In this document: positions 1-8,019 of the stretch, in pieces | Layout: every line of letters begins with the position of its first letter | How positions within the stretch are numbered: position 1 is the stretch's first letter | Source: an uncultured Alphaproteobacteria bacterium | GTDB taxonomy: Bacteria > Pseudomonadota > Alphaproteobacteria > RF32 > CAG-239 | Direction: 5' to 3' | DNA: 55,657 nt | NCBI GenBank assembly: GCA_934254925.1 | Contig: CAKQMD010000009.1 | Location: 1 to 55,657, forward strand | Translations under genes and position numbers: made by a program | Notes under the pieces: generated by a model | Told to the model about the DNA's origin: nothing | What the model saw: the letters and a program-made list of their open reading frames with translations, nothing else | Database searches by the model: none

Positions 1-76
1 CAACCTGTCCCGCAATATTCTGCAGGCTCAGCAAATTTGATCGCATCGAGGCGGTTAAACTGATACTGTTGCTCAT
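1..76 (-). CDS. flagellin, N-terminal fragment (runs off left edge)
   Basis: Only the first 25 codons are inside the window. They read MSNSISLTASMRSNLLSLQN and then IAGQV. This matches the conserved N-terminus of alphaproteobacterial flagellins (the D0 helix, typically S-I-S-L-T-x-S-M-R-x-N-L-L-S-L-Q), which is needed for export through the flagellar type III apparatus and for packing in the filament core. The ATG at 76-74 follows AGGAGAG with about 7 bases of spacing, which fixes the start. The leader carries two palindromes (99-113 and 167-178). The rest of the gene is to the left and unseen, so it cannot be said whether it is intact. The fragment implies a motile cell. Confidence 0.72.
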   Translation of the reverse strand, partial: MSNSISLTASMRSNLLSLQNIAGQV

Positions 77-98
77 CACAAATCTCTCCTGGATTTCA

Positions 99-113
99 AT
101 ATACTTAGTATAT
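99..113. promoter_or_regulatory. palindrome in flagellin leader
   Basis: ATATACT-T-AGTATAT is a perfect inverted repeat with 7-base arms, centred about 30 bases upstream of the flagellin start. It could be an operator or could overlap the -10 region (TATACT on the minus strand). A TTGACA on the minus strand at 146-141 lies too far away to make a normal sigma-70 pair with it. No sigma-28 or sigma-54 flagellar promoter was recognised. Confidence 0.3.
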
Positions 114-166
114 CACAAATCCCAAGAGGTTTCCATATTTTGTCAACATGTATTGATTTTGTATCA

Positions 167-178
167 GTCTATATAGAC
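167..178. promoter_or_regulatory. 12-bp perfect palindrome, GTCTATATAGAC
   Basis: A perfect 12-base palindrome lies between the flagellin gene and the gapR terminator, about 90 bases upstream of the flagellin start. Its size and symmetry fit a dimeric regulator site, but no regulator can be named from the sequence. It may equally be chance in an AT-rich spacer. Confidence 0.25.
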
Positions 179-182
179 AGAA

Positions 183-212
183 AAAAGCCCCTCAACGAGG
201 GGCTTTTCTTTC
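183..212 (-). terminator. rho-independent terminator downstream of gapR
   Basis: An AAAAGCCCCTC / GAGGGGCTTTT hairpin has a tight loop and is flanked by A and T runs on both sides. It starts a few bases after the gapR stop. Read on the minus strand it ends in a T tract, so it should terminate gapR before the flagellin promoter region. Confidence 0.85.
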
Positions 213-216
213 AAAA

Positions 217-474
217 CTACATATCCAAAGCCTTGCGGTAGGTTTCCAACAAAAACTCTTGTTCGTCGCGATCGGCAGCATTCATTTTGCGCAGTTTCAA
301 AATCGTCCGCATGATTTTAACATCAAAACCGGCAGATTTCGCCTCGGCAAAAATATCGCGGATATCAGAAGCCAAAGCCGCTTTTTCTTCTTCCAGGCGC
401 TCGATCCGTTCAATCAGCGAACGCAGACGGTCAGCGGCAATTCCGCCGACTTCGGTATTGTTTTCGTCACTCAT
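217..474 (-). CDS. gapR: GapR-family nucleoid-associated DNA-binding protein (DUF2312)
   Basis: The protein has 85 residues, the usual length for the DUF2312/GapR family, which is largely restricted to Alphaproteobacteria. In Caulobacter GapR binds AT-rich and overtwisted DNA ahead of replication and transcription forks as a coiled-coil multimer. The sequence shows the long N-terminal helix rich in Glu, Arg and Leu (about residues 12-45) and the conserved segment containing KSAGFD and KLRK near residues 46-64. The ATG follows AAGGAGAGATGAG. It is transcribed alone and ends at a strong terminator. Assignment to the family is firm, and the function is by homology. Confidence 0.9.
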   Translation of the reverse strand: MSDENNTEVGGIAADRLRSLIERIERLEEEKAALASDIRDIFAEAKSAGFDVKIMRTILKLRKMNAADRDEQEFLLETYRKALDM

Positions 475-558
475 CTCATCTCTCCTTAATAAAAACCATT
501 GCCGCTAAATTTAACAAAGATAATTTTTTTTACAAGCAAAAAAGATGTGAAATTTAGT

Positions 559-587
559 TTTAAATTAACTATATATGCATATATAAT
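559..587 (+). promoter_or_regulatory. possible pyk promoter
   Basis: TTTAAA, a 17-base spacer and TATAAT (582-587) lie 35-60 bases upstream of pyk. The -10 overlaps a palindromic ATATATGCATATAT stretch. The -10 is perfect and the -35 is weak, in a generally AT-rich spacer. Confidence 0.35.
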
Positions 588-621
588 CAATGCGAAAAAA
601 TAATTTTACAATGAGGTAAAG

Positions 622-2046
622 ATGCCCGCAAATTCCCACACGAAAATTTTAGCCACGCTAGGCCCTTCTTCCGCAAGCAAAGAAATGATCGAAAAACTGG
701 TAGACGCCGGAGCCGACGCCTTCCGCATCAACTTCAGCCACGGCACGCACGAAGAACACAAAGAACGTGTCAAAATCATCCGTCAAATTGAAAAAGAACG
801 CGGCATCTACATATCGATTCTGGCCGACATGCAGGGCCCCAAGCTCCGCGTCGGCACTTTTACCACCCCGAGCATTGAGCTCAAAACCGGCGACAAGTTC
901 CGTCTGGACCTGGATCCCGCTCCCGGCGACCAAACCCGCGTCAATTTACCTCATCCCGAGATTTTTGCCGCGTTAAAACCCGGTGATGACCTGTTGCTCA
1001 ATGACGGCAGCATAGTCCTTCATGTCGATTCCTGCGACCTGAAATCGGCCGAAACCACCGTTAAAGTCGGCGGCACACTTTCGGCTCACAAGGGCGTCAA
1101 CCTTCCTAACACCACGCTGCCGATCTCGGCCATTACCGAAAAAGACAAGGACGACCTCAAATTTGCCCTCAAACTCGGCGTTGATTGGATCGGTCTGTCC
1201 TTCGTCCAATCTGCCGAAGACGTGCGGGAAGCCCGCCGTCTGATCGACAACAAAGCCTGGTTGATCTCCAAACTGGAAAAGCCCAGCGCTATTGACGAAT
1301 TAGACGACATCATCCAACTTTCCGACGCCATCATGGTGGCCCGCGGCGATTTGGGCGTCGAATGCCCGCTACAGACCGTCCCCGTCTTGCAAAAGCGCAT
1401 TGTTTCTGCCTGCCGCAAATACTGCCGTCCGGTCATTGTCGCCACCCAAATGCTCGAATCCATGATCAACAACCCCAGCCCCACCCGGGCTGAAGTTTCC
1501 GACGTCGCCACCGCCGTTTACGACGGCGCCGACACGGTTATGCTTTCTGCCGAAACCGCCGCCGGAAAATTCCCGGTTGAAGCGGTTAAAATGATGCATA
1601 ACATCATCAATCAGGTCGAAAACGATCCCTTGTTCTATGATATGATGCAAAACCAGCGTATTCACCCCAAATGCGCCGACGAAGCCGATTCGATCACTTT
1701 TGCCGCCAGCGAACTCTCCTGCGTGCTGCGCGATGTCTGTGCCATTGTCACTTACACCACTTCCGGCCGCACCACTTTCCTCACCGCGCGGGAACGTCCC
1801 TATCTGCCGATTCTGGCCCTCACGCCGGACCTTGAAGTGGCGCGCCGTCTGGTTTTGGTCTGGGGCGTCAAACCCTTTGTCAATAAAGAAAGCTTCAAAA
1901 GCTTTGACAAAGTAGAAGAAAGCGCCGTCAAAGTGGCGACTCAGAACGGTTATGCCCACTCCGGCCAACATCTGATCATCACTGCCGGTTTCCCCTTAAA
2001 CCAAAAGGGACGCACCAATATGCTGCATACGGTGTACATTCCTTAA
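622..2046 (+). CDS. pyk: pyruvate kinase
   Basis: This enzyme catalyses phosphoenolpyruvate + ADP to pyruvate + ATP, the last step of glycolysis, in the cytoplasm. The 474 residues match the family length. Visible motifs are the N-terminal KILATLGPSS, ILADMQGPKLRVG at the barrel/B-domain junction, the catalytic lysine region WLISKLEKPSA, MVARGDLGVE (metal and phosphate binding) and PVIVATQMLESM, followed by the C-terminal regulatory domain. The ATG follows GAGGTAAAG with close spacing. The gene stands alone with its own terminator at 2056-2077. A functional glycolytic ATP-forming step fits the fermentative character suggested by the hydrogenases. Confidence 0.96.
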   Translation: MPANSHTKILATLGPSSASKEMIEKLVDAGADAFRINFSHGTHEEHKERVKIIRQIEKERGIYISILADMQGPKLRVGTFTTPSIELKTGDKFRLDLDPAPGDQTRVNLPHPEIFAALKPGDDLLLNDGSIVLHVDSCDLKSAETTVKVGGTLSAHKGVNLPNTTLPISAITEKDKDDLKFALKLGVDWIGLSFVQSAEDVREARRLIDNKAWLISKLEKPSAIDELDDIIQLSDAIMVARGDLGVECPLQTVPVLQKRIVSACRKYCRPVIVATQMLESMINNPSPTRAEVSDVATAVYDGADTVMLSAETAAGKFPVEAVKMMHNIINQVENDPLFYDMMQNQRIHPKCADEADSITFAASELSCVLRDVCAIVTYTTSGRTTFLTARERPYLPILALTPDLEVARRLVLVWGVKPFVNKESFKSFDKVEESAVKVATQNGYAHSGQHLIITAGFPLNQKGRTNMLHTVYIP

Positions 2047-2055
2047 AAAAATTCG

Positions 2056-2077
2056 GCCGGCTTCAACGCCGGCTTTT
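2056..2077 (+). terminator. terminator of pyk
   Basis: GCCGGC-TTCAAC-GCCGGC is followed by TTTTCTTT, starting 10 bases after the pyk stop. It is a simple, well-formed intrinsic terminator. Confidence 0.85.
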
Positions 2078-2095
2078 CTTTCATTGACTGCAGCA

Positions 2096-2125
2096 AAAAC
2101 AAAGGCCCGCCGCTTGGCAGGCCTT
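2096..2125 (-). terminator. terminator of rpmJ
   Basis: On the minus strand an AAGGCCTGCC / GGCGGGCCTT stem (2102-2125) with an AAGC loop is followed by TGTTTTTG. It begins 24 bases downstream of the rpmJ stop and faces the pyk terminator. Confidence 0.75.
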
Positions 2126-2148
2126 CAATGATTTTTCGACAGCAACAA

Positions 2149-2274
2149 CTAGCCCTGACGCGCCTTAAGCTTCGGGTTCTTTTTGTTGATGATGTAAATG
2201 CGTCCTTTGCGACGAACAATCTTGCAGTTCTTATCGCGGACTTTTTTTGATTTCAATGAGCTGTAAACTTTCAT
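2149..2274 (-). CDS. rpmJ: 50S ribosomal protein L36 (bL36), zinc-free form
   Basis: The 41-residue ORF begins MKVYSSLKSKKVRDKNCKIV, continues RRKGRIYIINKKNP and ends in KARQG. This is the alphaproteobacterial bL36 pattern (MKVRSSLKSLKxRxxxC-VRRRGRxYVINKxNPRFKARQG). It keeps only one cysteine and lacks the C-x2-C/C-x4-H set, so it is the C-minus type that does not bind zinc. It lies alone on the minus strand, as rpmJ often does in this class, and ends at a terminator. The identification rests on near-complete similarity to the family pattern over its whole length. Confidence 0.95.
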   Translation of the reverse strand: MKVYSSLKSKKVRDKNCKIVRRKGRIYIINKKNPKLKARQG

Positions 2275-2362
2275 TTTTCTATCCTTTTATCTTTGACTTG
2301 TCCGCAAAATATGCTAAATGATATTAAATGTCAATCATAAAATTGCTTAAGGAGGGCATATT

Positions 2363-2977
2363 TTGCAGAAATCGGTCATTATTCTCGCTTTAGCCGGCTT
2401 TTTTGCCTGCGGCGACGCCCAGGCGCAAATGGCCTATATGGAAGAGATCAGGGCCCTGGGAGCCATTTCCGGACAAGGCTTGGCCTGCGGTTCCACCAAA
2501 TACGATACCTTTGAGCTCCTGGCCCGCGCCATTTTGCTTACCAAATCTCCCTCCGAGGTCATAACCGGACAAGCCATCCGCGCTTATAACGAGGAAAAGG
2601 CCAACGCTTATTTTTCCAAACAAATGGACGGAGGATATGATTGTGCCGACATCAACAGACGCTTTGACAACCAGGCGATTTTTCAGGCCGTTCTTTATGC
2701 CGACGGCACCATTAAAATGCCCGACGGCCAAATCTTGACGCCGCGGCGCCCCTACGACGCAACACTGATCTACGAACAAAACAACCAAGACCACGAACAG
2801 GCCAAAGCCATTTATGATGGTAGCGGTACGGCCAAAATTCTGAAAGTAGACGTGCAAAACGCTCCCCGCGAGGCCCAACCGGCAGTTTTGCATACGGCAC
2901 AACCGGCGCGCATCACGCCTTCCGCACAAAATGATCCTGCTGATTTCGGTATAAAAAAGATCAGTCGTAAACCCTAG
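2363..2977 (+). CDS. secreted protein of unknown function
   Basis: This is a 204-residue protein with a clear Sec signal peptide: MQKSVIILALAGFFACGDAQA, with a likely signal peptidase I cut after AQA. A TTG start at 2363 is chosen because AAGGAGGG lies 7-8 bases upstream and the signal peptide begins there. The mature part has two cysteines that could form a disulfide (one in GLACGSTKY, one in GGYDCAD) and a basic, Pro-rich tail. I do not recognise the family. The last 17 bases overlap the 3' end of the convergent gene at 2961-3674, with no terminator between them. Confidence 0.75.
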   Translation: MQKSVIILALAGFFACGDAQAQMAYMEEIRALGAISGQGLACGSTKYDTFELLARAILLTKSPSEVITGQAIRAYNEEKANAYFSKQMDGGYDCADINRRFDNQAIFQAVLYADGTIKMPDGQILTPRRPYDATLIYEQNNQDHEQAKAIYDGSGTAKILKVDVQNAPREAQPAVLHTAQPARITPSAQNDPADFGIKKISRKP

Positions 2978-3674
2978 CTTGTTTGACCAAAGCCCGCGGC
3001 CGGTATTTTTCGCGCGTTTTTTTCAAAATGCGGCGATAAGTCTCTTCTGACGGACACCAGTTTCTGATCAAGCTGAAATATCCGGTTTCCCCTCTCGGGT
3101 TGACAAACTTTTCGCCCCGACGTCCCGACAAATTCTCAATTTCTTCCGACATTTCCTGCCGCCGCCGATTCAAGGCCTGATTGTCGCTTTCTTTCCTCGC
3201 ATCGTTAAAAGCGCGAATATCCTCGGGCGGAAAACCGGAACAAACGCCCGAAACAATCAAGACATATGCTCTGACCTGATCTTGCCTTACCGGAACGATA
3301 GACGCAATCTCCGGATTCAACAAGCACAGCTCTTCATACATTCCTTTTACCAACGACAAAGCCTCGTCAAAATGCTCCAACACCTTTTCAACCGCAAGCC
3401 TTTCGTTATCTTGCTCCGGATAATACCCCCTTTCCAGCATCTCGACCACCCGCGCCGGCTTCATCAAGGCTTCATAGCCCTCAGGCGTCATACCCTCGGG
3501 AAAACGATAGTCATGATAAATCCCGCTGATGCCAAGTCCTTCTTCCAAACGCTTGACCGGCGAATAGTTCTCATAATCGACCATATGATACAACGCATCC
3601 ATTCCCGCCGCTTCATCGGGAGCAAGGCCGCGGTAAAAATCCTGTTTTAGTTTCAAGCTCTTAATTTTGTTCAT
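2961..3674 (-). CDS. hypothetical cytoplasmic protein
   Basis: The 237-residue protein is rich in Glu, Arg and Lys. It has no signal peptide or membrane segment and is mostly predicted helical. The sequence contains a charged stretch around residues 165-185 (KESDNQALNRRRQEMSEEIE) and a basic C-terminus. The ATG is at 3674, within a short AT-rich divergent spacer shared with ettA. I do not recognise a family. Codon use resembles the surrounding genes, and the length and coding density support a real gene rather than a shadow. It converges with, and overlaps by 17 bases, the secreted-protein gene. Confidence 0.65.
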   Translation of the reverse strand: MNKIKSLKLKQDFYRGLAPDEAAGMDALYHMVDYENYSPVKRLEEGLGISGIYHDYRFPEGMTPEGYEALMKPARVVEMLERGYYPEQDNERLAVEKVLEHFDEALSLVKGMYEELCLLNPEIASIVPVRQDQVRAYVLIVSGVCSGFPPEDIRAFNDARKESDNQALNRRRQEMSEEIENLSGRRGEKFVNPRGETGYFSLIRNWCPSEETYRRILKKTREKYRPRALVKQARVYD

Positions 3675-3765
3675 AATGGTTAATTGTAATATAACTTAAA
3701 AAAGATTGCAAGTTGGGAATCTTTCTGTATACTGGCCCAAAATCAGACATTTGAAGGAGAATAAA

Positions 3766-5445
3766 ATGGCCTCTTATCAATATATTTTCGTCATGCAAAA
3801 CCTCACCAAGGTTTTTCCCGGCGGCAAAGAGCTTTTCAAGGGCATTACTTTGTCCTTTTTTCCCGGCGCCAAAATCGGTGTTTTGGGCGTCAACGGCGCC
3901 GGTAAGTCCACGCTGTTGAAGATCATGGCCGGCGTCGACAAGGATTTTAACGGAGAAGCCTGGGCCGCGGAAGGTGTCAAAGTCGGTTACCTGGAACAGG
4001 AACCCAAACTTGATCCGCAAAAAAACGTCATGGAAAACATCATGGACGGCCTCGGCGAAACCAGAGACTTGCTGAAAAAATTTGAAGAAGTGTCCATGAA
4101 ATTCGCCGAACCGATGAGCGACGAAGAGATGAACGCGTTGATTGAAGAACAAGCCGAACTCCAGGAAAAAATCGACGCCTGCAACGGTTGGGATTTGGAA
4201 AGAACCATCGAAATCGCCATGGACGCTTTGCGTTGCCCCCCGGCCGATGCCGATGTCACCAAGCTTTCAGGCGGAGAAAAACGCCGCGTGGCGCTTTGTC
4301 GCCTTTTGCTGCAAAAACCGGATCTCTTGCTGCTGGACGAACCGACCAACCATCTGGACGCCGAATCCGTCGCCTGGCTGGAACAGCATCTGAAAGACTA
4401 TAAAGGTACCGTGGTCATGGTCACTCACGACCGCTATTTTCTTGATAACGTCACCGGATGGATTTTAGAACTTGACCGCGGCCAGGGCATCCCTTATGAA
4501 GGGAACTACTCCTCTTGGCTGGAACAAAAGCAAAAACGCCTGGAACAGGAAGCCCGGGAAGAATTTGCCCGTCAGAAAACCCTGGCCGCCGAACTGGAAT
4601 GGATTCAAAAGAACCCCAAAGCCCGGCAGGCCAAGTCCAAAGCCCGCATCAACGCTTATGACGAGCTGTTATCTCAGGCCACCAAAGACAAAATCACTCA
4701 GGCCCACATCAACATCCCCATGACCGAACGTTTGGGAGACCTTGTGATTGAAGCCGAAAACGTCTCCAAAGCCTATGGCGACAAGTTGCTGATAGACAAC
4801 CTCTCCTTTAAGATTCCCAAGGGGGCCATCGTCGGCATTATCGGACCGAACGGCGCCGGAAAAACCACCCTTTTCCGCATGATTACCGGTCAGGAAAAGC
4901 CCGATTCAGGAACGATCCGCCTCGGCGACACCGTCGATCTCGGCTATGTCGATCAAACCCGCGACGAACTTAACGCCGACAAAACCGTCTGGGAAGAAAT
5001 TTCCGACGGCCTGGATATGATCGAAATGGGCAAAAAAACTATTCCTTCGCGAGCCTATGTCGGACAATTCAACTTTAAAGGCGGCGATCAGCAGAAAAAA
5101 ATCGGCCAATTGTCAGGCGGCGAACGTAACCGTGTGCATTTGGCAAAAATGTTGAAAAAAGGCGCCAATGTCATTCTGCTGGACGAACCGACCAATGATC
5201 TGGACGTCGACACCCTGCGCTCCTTGGAAGAAGGCATTATGGCCTATCCCGGCTGCGTATTGGTCACTTCGCACGACCGCTGGTTTTTGGACCGGCTGGC
5301 CACTCACATCCTGGCTTATGAAGGAGACAGCCACGTCGAATGGTTTGAAGGCAACTTTGAAGAATATGAAAAGGACAAAAAACGCCGCCTCGGCGAAGAC
5401 GCCGTCAATCCGCACCGTGTCCACTACAAAAAGCTTGAACGTTAG
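3766..5445 (+). CDS. ettA: energy-dependent translational throttle protein EttA (ABC-F ATPase)
   Basis: This is a 559-residue ABC-F protein without membrane segments. EttA binds the ribosomal E site and gates the first elongation steps according to the ATP/ADP ratio. The first ABC domain has Walker A GVNGAGKST, signature LSGGEKRR and Walker B LLLLDEPTNHLD. The second has GPNGAGKTT, LSGGERNR and VILLDEPTNDLD, and the charged linker lies between them. Length is close to E. coli EttA (555). The start at MASYQYIF is preferred over an upstream in-frame codon because GAAGGAGAATAAA immediately precedes it. It is monocistronic with a strong terminator. Confidence 0.93.
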   Translation: MASYQYIFVMQNLTKVFPGGKELFKGITLSFFPGAKIGVLGVNGAGKSTLLKIMAGVDKDFNGEAWAAEGVKVGYLEQEPKLDPQKNVMENIMDGLGETRDLLKKFEEVSMKFAEPMSDEEMNALIEEQAELQEKIDACNGWDLERTIEIAMDALRCPPADADVTKLSGGEKRRVALCRLLLQKPDLLLLDEPTNHLDAESVAWLEQHLKDYKGTVVMVTHDRYFLDNVTGWILELDRGQGIPYEGNYSSWLEQKQKRLEQEAREEFARQKTLAAELEWIQKNPKARQAKSKARINAYDELLSQATKDKITQAHINIPMTERLGDLVIEAENVSKAYGDKLLIDNLSFKIPKGAIVGIIGPNGAGKTTLFRMITGQEKPDSGTIRLGDTVDLGYVDQTRDELNADKTVWEEISDGLDMIEMGKKTIPSRAYVGQFNFKGGDQQKKIGQLSGGERNRVHLAKMLKKGANVILLDEPTNDLDVDTLRSLEEGIMAYPGCVLVTSHDRWFLDRLATHILAYEGDSHVEWFEGNFEEYEKDKKRRLGEDAVNPHRVHYKKLER

Positions 5446-5452
5446 CCTTAAT

Positions 5453-5481
5453 AAAAAAGCCGTCTTTCAGGCGGCTTTTTT
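5453..5481 (+). terminator. terminator between ettA and the convergent chrA pair
   Basis: AAAAAAGCCG and CGGCTTTTTT form the arms of a hairpin with a 9-base loop. A and T tracts on both flanks let it work in both directions, for ettA and for the minus-strand chrA gene ending at 5487. Confidence 0.9.
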
Positions 5482-5486
5482 CATCG

Positions 5487-6005
5487 CTACAACTTAAAAA
5501 CAATCCCCGCTCCCGCCGAAAGGATGATGTAAAAAATCGGGCTGCGTTTATAAAAGCGAATGAGCAACAGCAAAACGGCCAACAGCCCCAAAGTCAAACA
5601 GTCAACCACCGCAATCTTGGCCACCTGCCATCCGGCGAACAAAATAAGCGCCAAAACCGCAGGACGAATGCCATATAACACGCCCTGCACCCGCAAATCG
5701 CAGGCAAAGCGCTGCAACAAACCAGCAACGAAAATAATGATGATCACCGAAGGCGCCACCAATCCGGCCGTTGCGACAAAACTACCGAAAATTCCGGCCG
5801 CCTTGAACCCGGCATAAGTCGCCATATTGACGCCCACCGGCCCCGGCGTCGATTCGGAAATGGCGATCATGTCAGCCAAATCTTTGGCGTCAAACCACGG
5901 ATAAACCTCCGCCAGATCAAACAAAAAAGGAATGGTAACCAAACCGCCGCCAATGGCAAACAGGCCGATCTTAAAAAATTCATAAAACAAAATCGCATAA
6001 ATCAT
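5487..6005 (-). CDS. chrA: chromate transporter family protein, half-size subunit 2
   Basis: This 172-residue protein has about six membrane segments and is a single-domain (short-chain) member of the CHR family. Long-chain ChrA proteins contain two such domains, and short-chain members are encoded as adjacent pairs. The domain signature is visible: FFKIGLFAIGGGLVTIPFL near the N-terminus and SESTPGPVGVNMATYAG near residues 50-70. The ATG at 6005 follows AAAGGAGGCGAAAAA and overlaps the stop of the upstream chrA gene by four bases (ATGA), implying translational coupling. The real substrate may be chromate, sulfate or another anion and cannot be settled from sequence. Confidence 0.85.
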   Translation of the reverse strand: MIYAILFYEFFKIGLFAIGGGLVTIPFLFDLAEVYPWFDAKDLADMIAISESTPGPVGVNMATYAGFKAAGIFGSFVATAGLVAPSVIIIIFVAGLLQRFACDLRVQGVLYGIRPAVLALILFAGWQVAKIAVVDCLTLGLLAVLLLLIRFYKRSPIFYIILSAGAGIVFKL

Positions 6006-6541
6006 TTTTTCGCCTCCTTTCGCGGCCAAAGCTTAATCGCCAAACCGGAAAGCGCCGCCAAAACCACAATCGCTACGGCAGAAAAGTCAAAAGCCAACAA
6101 CAAAAAAACCGCCGCGGCAAAAATTCCCCAGCCCCACAGGTCCTGAATCCCTTTCTTCCACATGTCGTAAAGAATATTGGCAATCAAAGCCGTCACCCCG
6201 ATCCGAATACCGGCAAAAGCCTGCTCCAAATATTCAAGATGCATGTAACGTTGCAAAAAGCCGGCAATCAACATAATGATCAGTAACGAAGGCAACACGA
6301 TTCCCGTTGTCGCCGCAATCGCACCGAACACGCCGTAATGCCGATAACCGATGAACGTCGCCACATTGATAGCGATAATCCCTGGCGTACATTGACCGAT
6401 GGAAAAATAGTTCATCAAATCTTCATCACTGGCCCAACGGTGTTTTTTGACAATCTCATCCTGCAAAAGCGGCAACATGGCATAACCGCCGCCAAAGGTA
6501 AAAAGCCCAATCTTCACAAAACACCAAAACATTCTAAACAT
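6002..6541 (-). CDS. chrA: chromate transporter family protein, half-size subunit 1
   Basis: This is the first gene of the short-chain CHR pair, 179 residues. It shows the same repeat unit as its partner: MFWCFVKIGLFTFGGGYAML at the N-terminus and GQCTPGIIAINVATFIGY near residues 50-66, followed by hydrophobic segments and a basic tail ending WPRKEAKK. The two proteins presumably form a heterodimer with opposite topologies, as described for the paired short-chain members. It diverges from the transhydrogenase operon across 78 bases. The ATG follows an ACAGGAGAA-type ribosome site. Confidence 0.85.
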   Translation of the reverse strand: MFRMFWCFVKIGLFTFGGGYAMLPLLQDEIVKKHRWASDEDLMNYFSIGQCTPGIIAINVATFIGYRHYGVFGAIAATTGIVLPSLLIIMLIAGFLQRYMHLEYLEQAFAGIRIGVTALIANILYDMWKKGIQDLWGWGIFAAAVFLLLAFDFSAVAIVVLAALSGLAIKLWPRKEAKK

Positions 6542-6556
6542 AAAAAAATTCTCCTG

Positions 6557-6585
6557 TTGTCTCCGGGAATTTTGAAGACTATATT
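6557..6585 (+). promoter_or_regulatory. putative promoter of the pnt operon
   Basis: TTGTCT (6557-6562), a 17-base spacer and TATATT (6580-6585) lie in the 78-base divergent spacer, giving a leader of roughly 28 bases before pntAA. An alternative TATAAT at 6585-6590 would need a 22-base spacer. Confidence 0.4.
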
Positions 6586-6619
6586 ATAATAAGTTTTATT
6601 TAAGGTTAAAGGATGTCCC

Positions 6620-7717
6620 ATGATCATTTCCTGTCCCAAAGAAATTTTTCCCGGAGAAACCAGGGTGGCGTTGACGCCGGAAACCGCCGCCAAAATGGCC
6701 GCCTGGGGATATGAAATACGCGTCGAAAAAAACGCCGGAACGACAGCCGGATTTTCCGACGAAGCTTATCAAAAAGCCGGCGCCACAGTCGTTGACAACG
6801 CCTATGAAGACGCCAATATTCTTCTCAAAATCTGGGCGCCTCTCCCCGGAGAAGCTACACAGCTGCGCGCCGGCCAAACCGTCCTGGCAAATTTTGAAGC
6901 CTTGCGTTATCCCGACCGCATCACCTCTTTTGCCGCTTTGGGCATCACCGCTTTTGCCCTCGACAAACTGCCGCGGATCTCGCGGGCCCAATCCATGGAC
7001 ATTCTTTCCTCACAAAGCAATCTCGCCGGTTATTGCGCCATTTTGGAAGCGGCTTCCCTGCTGCCCAAGGCCATTCCTATGATGATGACTGCCGCCGGTA
7101 CGGTCCCGCCGGCTCGTGTTTTGATTTTAGGCGCCGGAGTCGCCGGCCTCCAGGCGATCGCAACCGCCAAAAGGCTCGGAGCTCAGGTCTATGCCGCCGA
7201 CGTCCGCTCCGAAGTCAAAGAACAAGTAGAATCTCTGGGCGCCCGTTTTGTCGAAGTCGCACCAGACAAAGACTTCAAAACCAGCGGCGGTTACGCCACC
7301 GCTACCTCCGAGGACTACCAACGCCGCCAGCAGGAGGCCATCACCGCGCGTCTGGCACAGACGGACATTGTCATCACCACAGCACTTATTCCCGGAAAAT
7401 CCGCTCCCCGCCTGATTACAGCCGAAATGCTCCGGCAAATGCCCCAAGGCGGTATCGTTATTGACATGGCGACCGAATACGGCGGCAACGTCGAAGGCAG
7501 CAAAAACAATCAAACCGTCTATCTCAACGGCATAACGCTGATCGGCGATTCCAATCTTGCGGCCAGGCTACCCGCCTCCGCCAGTACTCTGTTTGCCCAA
7601 AATCTGTACAATTTTCTGGCGGCACAATACCAAGCCGGAGAAAAACGCATCATGTTTAATTTTGATGACGAGCTGGTTGCTAAAACCTGCATCTGCAAAG
7701 ACGGAGAGGTAATATGA
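6620..7717 (+). CDS. pntAA: proton-translocating NAD(P) transhydrogenase, subunit alpha part 1
   Basis: This is the NAD(H)-binding dI component, 365 residues and soluble. The enzyme couples hydride transfer between NADH and NADP+ to proton entry across the inner membrane and supplies NADPH. Visible features are the N-terminal SCPKEIFPGETRVALTPE shared with alanine dehydrogenases, QSMDILSSQSNLAGY, and the Rossmann glycine motif ILGAGVAGLQAIATAKRLGA near residues 172-191. The split into pntAA/pntAB/pntB is typical of Alphaproteobacteria such as Rhodospirillum. The stop overlaps the pntAB start as ATGA. Confidence 0.95.
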   Translation: MIISCPKEIFPGETRVALTPETAAKMAAWGYEIRVEKNAGTTAGFSDEAYQKAGATVVDNAYEDANILLKIWAPLPGEATQLRAGQTVLANFEALRYPDRITSFAALGITAFALDKLPRISRAQSMDILSSQSNLAGYCAILEAASLLPKAIPMMMTAAGTVPPARVLILGAGVAGLQAIATAKRLGAQVYAADVRSEVKEQVESLGARFVEVAPDKDFKTSGGYATATSEDYQRRQQEAITARLAQTDIVITTALIPGKSAPRLITAEMLRQMPQGGIVIDMATEYGGNVEGSKNNQTVYLNGITLIGDSNLAARLPASASTLFAQNLYNFLAAQYQAGEKRIMFNFDDELVAKTCICKDGEVI

Positions 7718-8019
7718 TCGATATCTGGATATTGTTGACGGTTTTCACTTTGGCCTGTTTTGTCGGCTATTTTGTCGTCTGGGGCGTCACCCCAGCCCTG
7801 CATTCTCCGCTGATGAGTGTTTCCAATGCCATTTCGGGCATCGTAGTCATCGGCGCGCTGATCACCGCCGGCGTCAGTGACATGTCCTTACCCAAAATCT
7901 TGGGACTGATCGCCGTTTTTCTGGCTTCCGTCAACATATTCGGCGGCTTTGCCGTTTCACAGCGTATGCTGATGATGTTTAAGAAAAAAGACCGCCGGGA
8001 GAAAAAAGATGTTCAATAG
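7714..8019 (+). CDS. pntAB: NAD(P) transhydrogenase, subunit alpha part 2
   Basis: This small 101-residue membrane subunit forms the alpha half of the dII proton channel, with about three hydrophobic helices (residues 2-25, 32-52 and 58-80) and a basic C-terminus (KKKDRREKKD). VTPALHSPLMSVSNAISG is the conserved loop of this subunit. It overlaps pntAA by 4 bases and pntB by 11, so the three genes are translationally coupled and should be made in fixed proportion. Confidence 0.94.
   Translation: MIDIWILLTVFTLACFVGYFVVWGVTPALHSPLMSVSNAISGIVVIGALITAGVSDMSLPKILGLIAVFLASVNIFGGFAVSQRMLMMFKKKDRREKKDVQ

Noticed and set aside
5487..6541. chrA as one frameshifted long gene
   Set aside because: Both halves have their own ribosome site and family motif and overlap by ATGA, which is the normal paired short-chain arrangement.
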